A DNA stretch of 64,000 nucleotides from Streptomyces sp. DG1A-41 (GCF_037055355.1 NZ_CP146350.1:1-64000); one strand, 5' to 3'. Counted from the first letter of the stretch, positions 26,789 through 36,746 are shown. Program-made: numbers and translations. Notes: generated by a model from the letters alone, not told the origin.

Positions 26789-27628
26789 TCAGGCGTGCCA
26801 GGCATTCACGGCCGCTTTGACGTAGTCGGTGAACTCGCGCGGCTGTCGACCGAGTGCGCGCCATACGCCGTCGGAGATATGGCTGTCCATTCCGCGCCGG
26901 ATCGGGCTCACAGCCTCCGCATAGTCTTCCGCCTCGGCAGCCGGCCATCCCTGGCCGGTGAGTTCGGTGACGAACTCACCGGGGGAGAGCGGGACATAGC
27001 GGATGCGGCGGCCGGTCGCCTCGGAGATTTCGGTGACGGCCTCGGCGATGGTCAGAGCCCGGGGCCCGGAGAGTTCGTACGTCTGCGCGGCGTGGCCGTC
27101 CTCGGTGAGCGCTGCGACCGCGACCGCGGCGATGTCCTCGGCATCGACGAAGGAGGCTGCGCCGTCCCCGGCCGGCAGTCTCAGTTCACCGGCAAGGATC
27201 GCGTCCCGGAAGATTCCCTCGCTGAAGTTCTGTGCGAACCAGGCGGGCCGCAGGATCGTCCACGCGATCCCGCTCTCGCGCACCGCGCTCTCTCCGTCCA
27301 CGTGTGTGGCTCCGGCGATGTTGGCTTCGCCGGAGTAGCCCGGCACATCCACACCGCGCCCCGACAGCAGCACGACGCGCTCGACACCCAGCTGCGCGGC
27401 GCGCTCGACGAAGGAACGCGTGAGGAGCTGCCCGTCGAGCGGCACGAGATATACCGCCTTCACGCCCTCCAGCGCGGTGTCCCACGTGGTGCGGTCGTGC
27501 CAGTCGAAGGCCGGCTCACCGGAGCGTGATGCCACGCGGACTGGGGCCCCCTGTGCCCGTAGCCGGGACACGACCCGGCTGCCCGACTTGCCCGTGCCGC
27601 CAGTTACCAGAATCGGATGTTTGGTCAT
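26789..27628 (-). CDS. NmrA-like NAD(P)-binding protein
   Basis: 279 residues. N-terminal Rossmann motif PILVTGGTGKSGSRVVSRL, then AVYLVPLDGQLLTRSFVERA and ILRPAWFAQNFSEGI, typical of the NmrA/atypical SDR family (quinone oxidoreductase or redox sensor). The usual SDR YxxxK pair is not evident, as is common in this group. The ATG at 27628 is preferred because it begins right before the Rossmann strand. It is transcribed divergently from the AraC gene 80 bp away, which probably controls it. Confidence 0.85.
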   Translation of the reverse strand: MTKHPILVTGGTGKSGSRVVSRLRAQGAPVRVASRSGEPAFDWHDRTTWDTALEGVKAVYLVPLDGQLLTRSFVERAAQLGVERVVLLSGRGVDVPGYSGEANIAGATHVDGESAVRESGIAWTILRPAWFAQNFSEGIFRDAILAGELRLPAGDGAASFVDAEDIAAVAVAALTEDGHAAQTYELSGPRALTIAEAVTEISEATGRRIRYVPLSPGEFVTELTGQGWPAAEAEDYAEAVSPIRRGMDSHISDGVWRALGRQPREFTDYVKAAVNAWHA

Positions 27629-27708
27629 GAGGCAAGCCAAGACCCTCCTCGCGAGACGATCCATGGCTACCAAGCTCACTTCGATGTCTGCACGTCTACT
27701 GTGGAGGT

Positions 27709-28629
27709 GTGGATGTGCTCTCCGAACTGCTGGACGGAGTCAGAGCGCGGGGTGCCCTGTTCCGGCAGACGACCATGAGCGGGCCGTGGTCCATGCGATT
27801 CGCCAGCGGCTCACCGCTGACACTGGCCACGATGCTGCGCGGCCGGGCGTGGATCGTTCCAGCCGAGGGCGAACCGGTGCCGGTCAGCATCGGAGACACC
27901 GCGATCATCCGCGGCCGGGCGCCGTATACGGTCGCGGATGATCCGGCCACTCCGCCACAGGTGATGATCAACAGCGTCGATTACTGTACGCGCGCCGACA
28001 AAGGTGACACCGGCGACAGCTCGGACGGCTCAGCCCTGCTGCTCAGCGGTGCCTACACCGGCCGCGGCGAGATCAGCGAGCGACTGCTCCACGCACTGCC
28101 CGAGGTACTGGTGATCCCCGCCGCCGACGGCCGCTGCCCGCTGCTTGATCTTGTGGTCGAGGAGATCGTCGCGGACAGACCCGGGCAGCAGGTGATGCGC
28201 GACCGGCTGCTGGATCTGATGCTCCTCTCCACCCTGCGGACCTGGTTCGACCAGTCCGAGGCCAACGCGCCGCCGTGGTATCGCGCATGGGAAGACCCAG
28301 TAGTAGGCCATGCTCTGCGACTTCTCCATGAAGATCCGGCCCACCCGTGGACTGTGGCGAGCCTGGCAGCCAAGTCGGGGGTGTCCCGTGCTGCGCTAGC
28401 CCGTCGCTTCACCGCACAAGTCGGCGAGCCACCGATGACCTACCTCGCCTCGTGGCGCATCGACTTGGCGGCCGACCTGCTGCGCGAGACGGACGCCACG
28501 GTCGGCTCGATCGCCCGGCGAGTCGGCTACGCCAACACCTTCGCGCTGAGCGTTGCCTTCAAGCGCCTTCGCGGCATCACCCCGACCCAGCACCGCATCA
28601 CGGCGCCGTCCCCCAGGCTCGGGGAATGA
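27709..28629 (+). CDS. AraC-family transcriptional regulator
   Basis: 306 residues: an N-terminal cupin (AraC_binding/cupin_6 type, LRGRAWIVPAEGEPVPVSIG) and two C-terminal helix-turn-helix units (WTVASLAAKSGVSRAALARR and VGSIARRVGYANTFALSVAF). The end matches the AraC signature (RLRGITPTQHR). GTG start after GGAGG. It probably regulates the divergent NmrA-like gene. Such pairs are common in actinobacteria in response to electrophiles or quinones. Confidence 0.9.
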   Translation: MDVLSELLDGVRARGALFRQTTMSGPWSMRFASGSPLTLATMLRGRAWIVPAEGEPVPVSIGDTAIIRGRAPYTVADDPATPPQVMINSVDYCTRADKGDTGDSSDGSALLLSGAYTGRGEISERLLHALPEVLVIPAADGRCPLLDLVVEEIVADRPGQQVMRDRLLDLMLLSTLRTWFDQSEANAPPWYRAWEDPVVGHALRLLHEDPAHPWTVASLAAKSGVSRAALARRFTAQVGEPPMTYLASWRIDLAADLLRETDATVGSIARRVGYANTFALSVAFKRLRGITPTQHRITAPSPRLGE

Positions 28630-28742
28630 GAGAAGGCAACCGTTGTCAATTCTCATCGACATTTCCGAGCCGTCTGATCGCTAAGTGCTCCCAAGAACCG
28701 TCGACAAACGTTGCCCGCTCCCACTCACGAAACCAGGGGCCG

Positions 28743-29666
28743 TCAGCGCGTCAGTCTGAGGCGTGCCGTCTCTGCTGCATGGGAGGCGGCTTCGATCAGC
28801 CCGAGTTCGCCGGCGAGCGTCGAGACGAACGCATCGACGGCCTCGATGGCGCGGCCCTCCATGGTCTCGGGTTCGGCGAAGTACGCCGCGAACTCTCCGG
28901 CGCCGATGGTCGCCATTGCGGGCCGACGGGCCTGGTAGTCGGCCCACATCGGTCTGTAGGCGGCGCGCACCCGGTCGAGCTCGGCCTCGTCAACCTGCTC
29001 CTGCTTGAGGAGGCTGATCGTCTGCTGGCGGGCCTTCCACATGGCGATGTGCTGCTGGACGGGGACGGGCCCGTACGGGCCGGGAAGGGCTCGTTCGACC
29101 CTCGGCATGCCAGGCTGGACTGGCCAGGGTGAGTACAGCTCCGTGAGGACCGCGGTCAGTCTGTTGAGGTCGATCCGCCCGGTCCGCTCGCCTTCCTCGA
29201 GGACGAGCTGGGCGGCGCGCCGTTGCTTTAGGGTGGCTGAGGGATGGGCGAGTTGCTCAACGATGGCGCGGACGTTCTCGCGGCGCCGGACGGCGGTCGT
29301 CTGGCCGGTGGCGCGTGCGTGGGTACGCCAGGCTCGGCGCGCCTGCGGGGTGAGCACGATCGTGTCGTCGATCAGCCACAGGTACAGCACGACACGGATC
29401 AGCGACCGTTGCGGGATGCGCCCCAGCGGGGAACGCTCTCGAGCTTCGAGAAGTCTGGTGAACAACTCGCGTTGCTCCGGGGGGAAGACTCGCGGATCGC
29501 TGCCGTGCGCGCTGGTCTTGCGCGGCTCGGGGTTGGCGAGCATCCCGTCCTCGACCCAGGAGGTCACCATCCTGGGACTGGCTTTCATCACGCCCAGAGC
29601 GTGTGCGTCGGCAACCAGATCCGCCGAAGTTCCCTCGACCCACTTGGTGGCCCGATTCCCGTTCAT
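28743..29666 (-). CDS. Hypothetical protein with N-terminal winged-helix-like segment
   Basis: 307 residues. The first 80 contain SPRMVTSWVEDGMLANPEP followed by DPRVFPPEQRELFTRLLEAR, resembling a MerR-like DNA-binding segment; the rest is helical without a named domain. The ATG at 29666 was chosen since the earlier GTG-type start adds only unlikely residues. It converges with the AraC gene. Possibly a regulator; function not known. Confidence 0.65.
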   Translation of the reverse strand: MNGNRATKWVEGTSADLVADAHALGVMKASPRMVTSWVEDGMLANPEPRKTSAHGSDPRVFPPEQRELFTRLLEARERSPLGRIPQRSLIRVVLYLWLIDDTIVLTPQARRAWRTHARATGQTTAVRRRENVRAIVEQLAHPSATLKQRRAAQLVLEEGERTGRIDLNRLTAVLTELYSPWPVQPGMPRVERALPGPYGPVPVQQHIAMWKARQQTISLLKQEQVDEAELDRVRAAYRPMWADYQARRPAMATIGAGEFAAYFAEPETMEGRAIEAVDAFVSTLAGELGLIEAASHAAETARLRLTR

Positions 29667-29823
29667 GGCGCCGAACTTACATCGAGATTCGAGCCTCGGG
29701 AGCTGCATTCAGCGCACGTCAGCCATAAGGCTTGGGGCCAGCAGAAACTGCGCCCCGCACCGTATCCCTGCCAGGAACACGCGGTGCGGGGGCAGCCGAC
29801 TCATCCCCTGAACGGAGACCGTC

Positions 29824-29988
29824 ATGTCCCACCGTACGCACCGCCCCGTCCCGAAGCGGCGACGTGCCCGCCATCGTCTTGTCCAGGGCCTCGGGCAGGC
29901 GGCGTTCTACGCCGCTTCCGCCACTTTGGCCGGCGGGCTGGTCCGCGAGCTGCTCCACCTGGTCCACACGTCCGTCTCTTCGTGCTGA
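29824..29988 (+). CDS. Small basic protein (54 aa)
   Basis: A very basic N-terminus (HRPVPKRRRARHRLV) leads into a hydrophobic stretch (AAFYAASATLAGGLV) and a short amphipathic end. ACGGAGA precedes the ATG by seven bases. It could be a membrane-attached peptide. Small size makes the call tentative. Confidence 0.5.
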   Translation: MSHRTHRPVPKRRRARHRLVQGLGQAAFYAASATLAGGLVRELLHLVHTSVSSC

Positions 29989-30385
29989 CCTGGGCGCCGG
30001 GGAGATGCGGCGTCCTGCCGCGCGCGGCAGCTCCCCGGCGCCGGCTACAGGTAGAGGTCTGCAGCTTCGAGTTGAGAAGACCGCGGTTCAGCAGGGGTGT
30101 CGGGAGCAGCGCGCGGACAAGGCGGCCGTCGACCCGAGCGAGACGGCGAGCGGAGTCCGTAGCCCGGCCGCCGGGGCGTCGCACAGCGTGGCGGGACGGA
30201 GATTCCTCCCCCGCCTAAATGGGCGGAATGTCGCAGGTAGCGGAACTGGACAAGGGGCAACGCGAACGCCGACCGGGCGAGTCCGCTCACCGTCGGTGCG
30301 CGGACTCTGTCCACAGGCGCCCGCTCCGAAGATCGCTTCTGAGGCCGCCGCGATCGGCGGGGCGGCCCGTACGTGAGGAGCCGAC
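29989..30385. other. Intergenic region
   Basis: No supported gene. Open frames on both strands are Arg/Pro-rich shadows. A ribosome-binding site (GAGGAG) for the next gene lies near 30373. Confidence 0.4.
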
Positions 30386-30847
30386 ATGCCCGACACCACG
30401 CCGCTCACTCCGATGACCCCGCACGCGGCCATCAGTGCCTTCAACTACCTCCGGGCCGTCCAGGCCGAGGACGTCGACGCCGCCCGCGAGTTCGCCGGCG
30501 CGGAGCCGCGGATGCCCGAGCTGCTCGTCGACGTCGCGACGCGGGTCGTCGTCCCGGTCACCGCGCTGCCCAGCGCGGACGCGGGCGAGCCGTGCGAGGA
30601 CACCTTCGCCCTGGAGGCCCTGGGGCGCGTCTTCGTGACCTCGCTGCGGATCTGGGCGCAGGCCGGGCCGGACGCGGCGGAGGGCATCGCCCGCGCGGTC
30701 ATCGACTTCGCCGCGCAGTTCCTCACCGAGGACCACGAGGATGTCGCCGACACCCTGCGCCAGTTGGAGGCCGTCGGTGTAGGCCAGGCCCTCGATGCGC
30801 ATCCCGCACCGGCCGGCTCGCACCCGGTGCACCTGACCGTCGTGTAG
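30386..30847 (+). CDS. Hypothetical acidic protein (153 aa)
   Basis: Helical and acidic: AISAFNYLRAVQAEDVDAAR, LEALGRVFVTSLRIWAQAG and DFAAQFLTEDHEDVADTLRQ. No domain is recognised; no signal peptide or membrane segment. GAGGAG precedes the ATG at optimal spacing and codon use is typical, so the gene is likely real. It stands alone. Confidence 0.7.
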   Translation: MPDTTPLTPMTPHAAISAFNYLRAVQAEDVDAAREFAGAEPRMPELLVDVATRVVVPVTALPSADAGEPCEDTFALEALGRVFVTSLRIWAQAGPDAAEGIARAVIDFAAQFLTEDHEDVADTLRQLEAVGVGQALDAHPAPAGSHPVHLTVV

Positions 30848-31233
30848 GCGCACCGGGACGACGGTGGTGCGGTGCGGCGCGCATCGGGCCCGCACCACCA
30901 CCGCGCGCCGCACCGCACCGCCCATCGTGGTGCGCTCCATCGGCATCGCCGCACCGCACCGGGCGCGCGCCACGGCCGGGTGGGCTCCCCTATCACACAC
31001 CCCCTTGACCGCGACCTGATCGCCAGCCGAAACAGCCGATGTCAAGGGTGTGGACGATCGCGAAATTCCCCAGGCGGAAGTTCAGGTAATTCCCCAGCTA
31101 CTGATGTGAGCTGACGGCGAGACAGTCCGTGAGCTGTTTCCAACCTACGCTTGAGCAGGTCAGATGCAAGGTGAGGACGGGCTGCAGGCGGTCGCGAGCC
31201 GGCAGGTCGGCAACGACAACGACGAAAGGCGGA
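30848..31233. other. Intergenic region
   Basis: No gene seen. Two copies of aattccccag 24 bp apart (31064-31073 and 31088-31097) resemble the subterminal repeats of some IS ends, but no transposase adjoins them. Confidence 0.3.
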
Positions 31234-31990
31234 TCAGCGCGCCGGCTCAGACGTGCCTCGCGCCTGGTCGCGGCTGGCCACCACCAGGTATCCATCGCTC
31301 TCGGGGTCGAAGGTGGTGGACTGCACCGTGAGTCCGACGCTCCGCAACTGCGCCACGAGGTCCTCGTACCGGTAGGGCCAGATGGACAACCGCTCCGAGC
31401 AGGCTCGCACTGCCCCATCCGGCTCGATCTGGGCGACCACGATCTCGAGGAAGTGTTCCTGCTCCCAGCGCTGCTCGATCTGCCAGTAGTAGCTGATGAC
31501 CGCATCGCGGTCGTTGCGGCGGATGAGTCGATCGCGGACGTCTACCCGTGAGCCGGCGGAGCGCACGAGCTCCCAGTTGCGTGAGTGGAGCACAAGGCGT
31601 CCGCCCGGATTCAGCAGCCGCGACATCGCTTCCAGTGCGGTCAGGCGCCCGGCTGCGCCCTCAGCGTGCCCGAGCGAATTGCCGACGCAGAACACCAGAT
31701 CGAACGTGGAGTCCTCCAGGTGGTCGGGCAGCTCGTCCCAACTCGCGCGGAGGGCTCGAAGCGAGACACCCTGCTCGTCGGCGACCTTCTCGGTCCGGCG
31801 AACCATCCCATCACTGGCGTCTGCGGCGACCACGTCAAGGCCAAGACTCGCGAGACCGACGGCGAGCTGGCCGGTTCCACACGCGCAGTCGAGGACGCGC
31901 GCGTTGGGCGGCAGAGAGCCCACGACATCGCTGTAGTAGACCGCGGCTGCCTTGGCTGGGGTCAACCTGTCGTCCCCGATTACTGAGGTT
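31234..31990 (-). pseudogene. SAM-dependent methyltransferase, 5' truncated by IS
   Basis: Class I methyltransferase. SAM-binding motif I is clear (ARVLDCACGTGQLAVGL), with VVAADASDGMVRR, DLVFCVGNSLGH and LNPGGRLVLHSRNWE following, down to a normal C-terminus (SDGYLVVASRDQ). The frame is open upstream but loses homology before LTPAKAAAVYYSDVV, where the IS630 fragment starts. The first 30 or so residues and the start are missing. Substrate unknown. Confidence 0.72.
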
Positions 31991-32015
31991 GAACTCGTGA
32001 TGTCGTGGCTGTTGG

Positions 32016-32386
32016 TCAGGCGGGTCTGATGGACAGTCCGGTTTCGGCGAGGCAGCCGTCTATGAGGTGGCTGCGGTACTGGATGTGCCGTAGGCCGCGT
32101 CTGATGCGCTGGACGAGGTGTTCGGGGGTGCTGAAGGCGACGTTGGAGAGCCAGCCGCGTCGCAGGAGGGACCAGATCCCTTCGACGGGGTTGAGGTCGG
32201 GTGCGTAGGGCGGCAGGTAGTAGATGGTCAGCCAGTCCCTGGCTTCCGCCCATTCCCGCAGGTCGGCGGCTTTATGGACGTTGAGGTTGTCCCAGACGAG
32301 CACGGTCGGGCCGCCGAGCTGCTGGTGGGCTGTGATCAGCAGGTCGCGGTAGTCGCGCCAGGAGAAGCTCCCGCGTTCGACGCCCA
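32016..32386 (-). pseudogene. IS630-family transposase, C-terminal fragment
   Basis: Contains DYRDLLITAHQQLGG, VLVWDNLNVHKAADLREW, YLPPYAPDLNPVEGIWSLLR, the second half of a DDE_3 core. The N-terminal half is replaced by IS3-type DNA on the opposite strand near 32386. Confidence 0.8.
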
Positions 32387-32389
32387 CAA

Positions 32390-32609
32390 GAGCAGCGAAT
32401 GGGTCGACGACTGCACCTTCTTCGCGCTCTTGAAGGAAGAGATCGGCACCCGCTGCTGGCCGGACCGGCTGAGTGCCCGAGCGGAGGTCTTCGCCTTCAT
32501 CGAGACCTTCTACAACCGGCGGCGACTGCGGAAACATCCGGGCTGGGACTACCTCACCCCGCTGGAGATAAGACAGCGACACGAACAAGGACACGCCCTC
32601 ACGGCGTAA
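32390..32609 (+). pseudogene. IS3-family OrfB, C-terminal fragment
   Basis: Matches the end of the OrfB at 37043-37930: FFALLKEEIGTRCWPDR, FIETFYNRRRLRKHPGWDYL, then TPLEIRQRHEQ and a stop. The IS right end follows (tgtccagcatcacgggg, to about 32642). Only about 70 residues remain. Confidence 0.8.
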
Positions 32610-32644
32610 GCATCGAGTGTCCAGCATCACGGGGAAACTTCACC

Positions 32645-32962
32645 ATGAAGCTCCTGAGCGACTGGCTTCGCGCACGGGCTGAGCGCTGGCCCCGCAGCAC
32701 CAATCCGCACCTGATCGTCACGCAGGTCACCGCGGTCGACCCCAACGGCCCTCCGGTGTCCAAGGACGGGCTGCGGTTGGTGTTCAGAAAGCTCGGTATC
32801 CAGCCCCGGAGGCTCCGCATCGACCGGCTGCTCGATGAGGCACACGAAACTGCCGACCCCGTGCACCTGATGCGCGTCTTCGGGATCTCCGACACGACCG
32901 CATTGAAGTACGTCAGAGCAGCCCACCCCCATCGATTCGGGCCAGAGCCCACCCAAGCCTGA
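32645..32962 (+). pseudogene. Integrase/recombinase, C-terminal fragment
   Basis: The frame begins right after the IS3 end: LLSDWLRARAERWPRSTNPH, then VSKDGLRLVFRKLGIQPRRL and HLMRVFGISDTTALKYVRAA. This is the tail found in many actinobacterial site-specific integrases. An ATG occurs at 32645 by chance; the catalytic part is absent. Cut by the IS. Confidence 0.6.
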
Positions 32963-32978
32963 TCGGCAGTCCCGAACG

Positions 32979-34241
32979 TTACTGCGCAGGAGACCTACAC
33001 GCATGCTGCTCGGTGCCGTTCTCTGATCCCGTTGAGCAGTTCGGGACGGGGACCGGGGAGGTAGGTGGGTGCCAGGTGAGAATCCAGCCGGCGGTAAGCG
33101 CCGCCGCGCCGCCTGCCAGGGCGATTGCACCGCCTGTTCCGATGCCTGCGGCCACCGCGCCGAAGCAGGCAGGTCCGACGCCCTGTAGCGTCATGCTGCC
33201 GGAGCCGAGCAGACCGAAGGCCTGGCCTTGGCCATCCTGCGGTAGGGCGTCCAGGAACGGCCGTTGGAGGCCGAGACCGTAGGCGAATCCGAAGCCGCAG
33301 AGCAGCAGCAGACAGGACGAGACGCCCACTCCGGGCTCGGCAGCGAAGCCGACCAGCGGCAGTCCCATCAGCGCAATCAAAGGGACTACCAGTCGCTCCC
33401 GGGTGGGCGGCCGTAGCAATCGGCCCACCAGCAGATCACCGACCAGCATGCCGACCGGCAGACAGCCCATCAGCACCGCGTACCAGCCGGGCGCGAAGTG
33501 GCGTCCTCCCGCGTAGGCGACGATCAGGCCTTCCGCGCCCGCTACGAACGCGACGGGTAGCCACTGGGCCAGCATCAGTCGTCGCACCGTGTGTTTGCGC
33601 AGCAGCAGGCCGGCACCGTGCAGGCTTGCCCGGACGGCCCCGCCATCGCCCCGAGCGCTGCCAGGTGTGCCGCCGAACTCTCCTGGCTGCAGCCGGGGTA
33701 GCCGGATGTGGATAGCGAGCGCGCAGCCGAGGTAGAGGGCGGCGCTGACCGCGAGCGCCCGGCGCGGGCCGAGTACCGCGACGGCCGCACCTCCCAGTGC
33801 CAGACCGAACAATTGCGCGCCGGAGGCAGCGATGTTGTTCAGTGAACGGCCCAGTACATAGGCGTCGCCCTCCATCGACTGCGCGACCAGCCGACTCGAC
33901 GCGCCGTGAAACACCGGTGTGGTGAGGGCGACCAGCGCCACGACACCGAGGCTTGCCGCGACCGGCATCCGCACCAGGGCGAGCAGCAGGGCGGAGGCGC
34001 ACGTCAAGGCGTAGCCGCCGGTGATGAGCGCGCGGGGCGGCAGTCGGTCGGCCAGTGAGCCCAGCAGCAGCGAGCCGAACAGCTGCGGGATGAAGCCGAT
34101 GCCGAAGGCCAGTGCGCTCAGCAGCGCGGAGCCGGTGGCCGAGAAGACCAGCACCGAGAACGTGGTGATCCGCAGCGCGTCCGCAGTGATTGCGACGGTG
34201 CGGGTTGAGAAGAGCAGCCGGAATCGTGGCTCGGCCAGCAC
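32979..34241 (-). CDS. MFS transporter
   Basis: 420 residues with about 12 hydrophobic helices, opening RFRLLFSTRTVAITADAL, and the loop SLADRLPPRALITGGYAL between helices 2 and 3. It is like the putative drug exporters often paired with DUF5937 ArsR regulators in Streptomyces. GTG start at 34241; similarity to relatives may extend a few residues upstream (TYRE) but no better start is visible. Divergent from the ArsR gene by 143 bp. Substrate unknown. Confidence 0.88.
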   Translation of the reverse strand: MLAEPRFRLLFSTRTVAITADALRITTFSVLVFSATGSALLSALAFGIGFIPQLFGSLLLGSLADRLPPRALITGGYALTCASALLLALVRMPVAASLGVVALVALTTPVFHGASSRLVAQSMEGDAYVLGRSLNNIAASGAQLFGLALGGAAVAVLGPRRALAVSAALYLGCALAIHIRLPRLQPGEFGGTPGSARGDGGAVRASLHGAGLLLRKHTVRRLMLAQWLPVAFVAGAEGLIVAYAGGRHFAPGWYAVLMGCLPVGMLVGDLLVGRLLRPPTRERLVVPLIALMGLPLVGFAAEPGVGVSSCLLLLCGFGFAYGLGLQRPFLDALPQDGQGQAFGLLGSGSMTLQGVGPACFGAVAAGIGTGGAIALAGGAAALTAGWILTWHPPTSPVPVPNCSTGSENGTEQHACRSPAQ

Positions 34242-34384
34242 CTCCCGGTAGGTGGCACGGTGGTTGCCCTGCGCGGGTTCGGCGGTTGGGGTGATGACGC
34301 GCAGCCTCGCCGTGCGCCCACGCTACTCACCAATGATTCGTCGCTGGACGAATCGGAGCAGATGTCCCGCGGTAGCATGGCTGG

Positions 34385-35365
34385 GTGCTGCGCTTCGAAG
34401 TCTCCGTCGAGGACCTGCTGCGCAGCCGCTTCGCACTGTCGCCCGCGATGGACCTGTGCTTCCTGCTACGCTCGCTCGCCGGCCAAGACAGGCCGCTGCC
34501 GCGAGCCTGGGCCACCCGGCTCCTGCCGGCCTTTGAACGGCTTCGCCGCGAGAGCGATCTGAACGCCGCCCTCGCCCTGCACACCCCGCAATCCGGACCG
34601 AACTTCGTCGCCCCGCCCCCGCGCGGCCTCAACCAGACCTGGGCAGACGACCTGGCCATTATCCGGGCCACACCGCTGGAAGCGGCCCGCCACGAAATCG
34701 CCACCAACGCGACCGGCCCGTCCGCCCGTGATCCCCGCGTACGCGCAGTGCTGGACTCGACGGACGCCGTCTCCAGGATCGCCGAGGCGATGGACCAGGC
34801 GTGGCACGAGCTGCTCGCCACAGACTGGCCGCAACTGCGCGCGCTCTGTGAGCGCGATGTCGTGCACCGGGTGGGTGTGATCGGCGAACACGGATGGGTC
34901 ACGACCATCGAGAGCCTGCACCCGAGCATCGCCTGGCAAGCCGGCGGTATCGAGATCGGCCACTTCCCCCAAGTCGGAACAGTCCGCCTCGCCGGCGACG
35001 GGCTCCTGCTGATCCCTTCGGTCTTCGTCGCGAATATCGCCGCCCACCTGGAAGACCCCTGGCCCAGGACCTTGATCTACCGTGCCCGCGGCACCGCCGC
35101 CCTGTGGGGCGAACAGGAGAGCGTCCCCAGACCGGATGCCCTGACCGCTCTGGTCGGCCGGGCCCGAGCCCGGCTGCTGTTGGCGCTGGACGCCCCGGCC
35201 AGTACCAGCCACCTCGCCCGAAGCCTCGCCATGGCACCCGGCGCGGTAGGAGACCACCTCGCCATCCTGCGAGGCGCGGGACTGCTCGTCCGCGCCCGGT
35301 CCGGACGGTCCGTGCTCTACCGCCGCACCCCGCTCGGCGAGGCACTGGTTGCAGGTTCGGGCTGA
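34385..35365 (+). CDS. ArsR-type winged-helix regulator
   Basis: 326 residues. The N-terminal two thirds is the DUF5937 region (MLRFEVSVEDLLRSRFALSP), found mainly in actinobacteria. The C-terminal 80 residues form an ArsR winged helix (LLLALDAPASTSHLARSLAM, LRGAGLLVRARSGRSVLYRR). No metal-binding Cys motif is present. It probably represses the divergent MFS gene. Confidence 0.88.
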   Translation: MLRFEVSVEDLLRSRFALSPAMDLCFLLRSLAGQDRPLPRAWATRLLPAFERLRRESDLNAALALHTPQSGPNFVAPPPRGLNQTWADDLAIIRATPLEAARHEIATNATGPSARDPRVRAVLDSTDAVSRIAEAMDQAWHELLATDWPQLRALCERDVVHRVGVIGEHGWVTTIESLHPSIAWQAGGIEIGHFPQVGTVRLAGDGLLLIPSVFVANIAAHLEDPWPRTLIYRARGTAALWGEQESVPRPDALTALVGRARARLLLALDAPASTSHLARSLAMAPGAVGDHLAILRGAGLLVRARSGRSVLYRRTPLGEALVAGSG

Positions 35366-35442
35366 GGGCTGTGCGGACTTGAGTGGAGGGGACTGTCAGT
35401 GCACGACGCGGACCAGGCCTGGCGATAGGCTGTTTGCCTGGG

Positions 35443-36180
35443 TCAAGCACCCAGATCCGCCGTCACGGGAAGGCACTCGGCGAGCAGGTCGACGACGTCG
35501 CGCCAGGCTCGCTGCGCGTGCTGTGGGTGGTAGCCGACGCCGGGGACCGTGGGGTGGTCGACCGGCGGGTGGTGGAAGGCGTGCAAGGCGCCGCCGTAGA
35601 CCGCGAGGCGCCAGTCGACGCCTGCGGTCTGCATCTCGGCGGTGAACGCGTTCCGTTGTGCGGGCGGCATGATCGGGTCTTCCGACCCGACGCCTGCCCA
35701 CACCGGGCAGCGAACGCGCGCTGCCTCGCCCGGTCGGCCCGTGGTCAGTGCGTTGACTGTCCCGATCACGCGCAGGTTGACGCCGTCGCGCCCGAGTTCC
35801 AGCCCGACGGCGCCTCCGGTGCCGTAGCCGATGGCGGCGATCCGGTCGGGGTCGGCCCGCGATTCGGTGCGCAACACGTCGAGCGCCGCATGGCCGATGC
35901 CCCGCATCCGGTCGGGATCAGAGAGCAGCGGCATGCAACGGGCCAGCATCTCCTCGGGGTCGCCCAAATAGCGCCCGCCGTGAAGGTCGAAGGCCAGCGC
36001 TACGTATCCCAGCTCGGCGAGAGCATCGGCCCGGCGGCGCTCGACGTCGCTGAGCCCCATGCCCTCTGGTCCGAGCAGCACCGCGGGCCGGCGGTCGACA
36101 CCGGCCGGGAGCGCGAGGTGCCCGATCATCGTCAAACCGTCCGCCGGGTACTCGACCGTACGCGTCGTAATCGCCGTCAT
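35443..36180 (-). CDS. Dienelactone hydrolase-family protein lacking the usual nucleophile
   Basis: 245 residues with an alpha/beta hydrolase fold. RPAVLLGPEGMGLSDVERR resembles the DLH oxyanion region and GALHAFHHPPVDHP carries the His. The nucleophile elbow, usually GYCFGG, reads GYGTGG here, so the Cys or Ser nucleophile is replaced by Gly. It may be a non-catalytic or differently acting homologue. ATG start. The neighbour upstream is a truncated acetyltransferase. Confidence 0.8.
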   Translation of the reverse strand: MTAITTRTVEYPADGLTMIGHLALPAGVDRRPAVLLGPEGMGLSDVERRRADALAELGYVALAFDLHGGRYLGDPEEMLARCMPLLSDPDRMRGIGHAALDVLRTESRADPDRIAAIGYGTGGAVGLELGRDGVNLRVIGTVNALTTGRPGEAARVRCPVWAGVGSEDPIMPPAQRNAFTAEMQTAGVDWRLAVYGGALHAFHHPPVDHPTVPGVGYHPQHAQRAWRDVVDLLAECLPVTADLGA

Positions 36181-36352
36181 GAGACTGGACTGTAGTGATC
36201 GTCGAGCCCGGCCCGGCCGCTGTTCTGCCGCTGGCAGAACAGCGCAGGTGTCCCTCTGAAATACGGGACGGGCTCGGCGCTCAGGGCTTCACGATCATCC
36301 CGTTGCCCCTTTGGCGCGTATCTCGGCCCCCCCGAGGCCGGGAGGCCCAAGG

Positions 36353-36655
36353 TCACAGGGCGATCAGTCCTGCCGCCGTCTCTCTGAAGCCGCAGGCATC
36401 GAAGTAGAACGATCGCAAGTGCTCTTCGAAGTCGACATGCAACCACTCACGCCCCGCAGCACGGCATCCCTCAGCAGCTGTCCTGACCAACGCGACTCCC
36501 ACCCCGTTCGAACGATTGCGCTGAGCTACGACCGTGTCCAGGACGAACGCATGGACGCCGCCGTCCCAGGCGACGTTAACGAAGCCGACCAACCGATCAT
36601 CTTCCCAGGCGCAGACCCAGCCAAGGCTGTGACGTTGAAGCCTTGCACGCCAGTC
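36353..36655 (-). pseudogene. GNAT acetyltransferase, N-terminally truncated
   Basis: Contains WVCAWEDDRLVGFVNVAWDG, LDTVVAQRNRSNGVGVALVR and FYFDACGFRETAAGL, the acetyl-CoA binding half of a GNAT protein. The frame runs into the IS3 left end at 36656, which removed the start. Confidence 0.75.
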
Positions 36656-36703
36656 TGAAGCTTCCCCTTGATCGTGGACTGAAGCTTCCCCTTGATCGTG
36701 GAC
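36656..36703. repeat. Tandem duplication of IS3 left end
   Basis: The 24-bp end (tgaagcttccccttgatcgt plus ggac) occurs twice head to tail, at 36656-36679 and 36680-36703. The outer copy is probably a scar of an earlier insertion. Confidence 0.85.
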
Positions 36704-36746
36704 ACCTGGAGACTGGGACCTGAGGTTCCAGAGGAAGTAGCACCAG

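Noticed and set aside
31064..31097. Repeated aattccccag as a new regulatory element
   Set aside because: Just two copies, similar to subterminal repeats of IS ends; more likely an IS scar.
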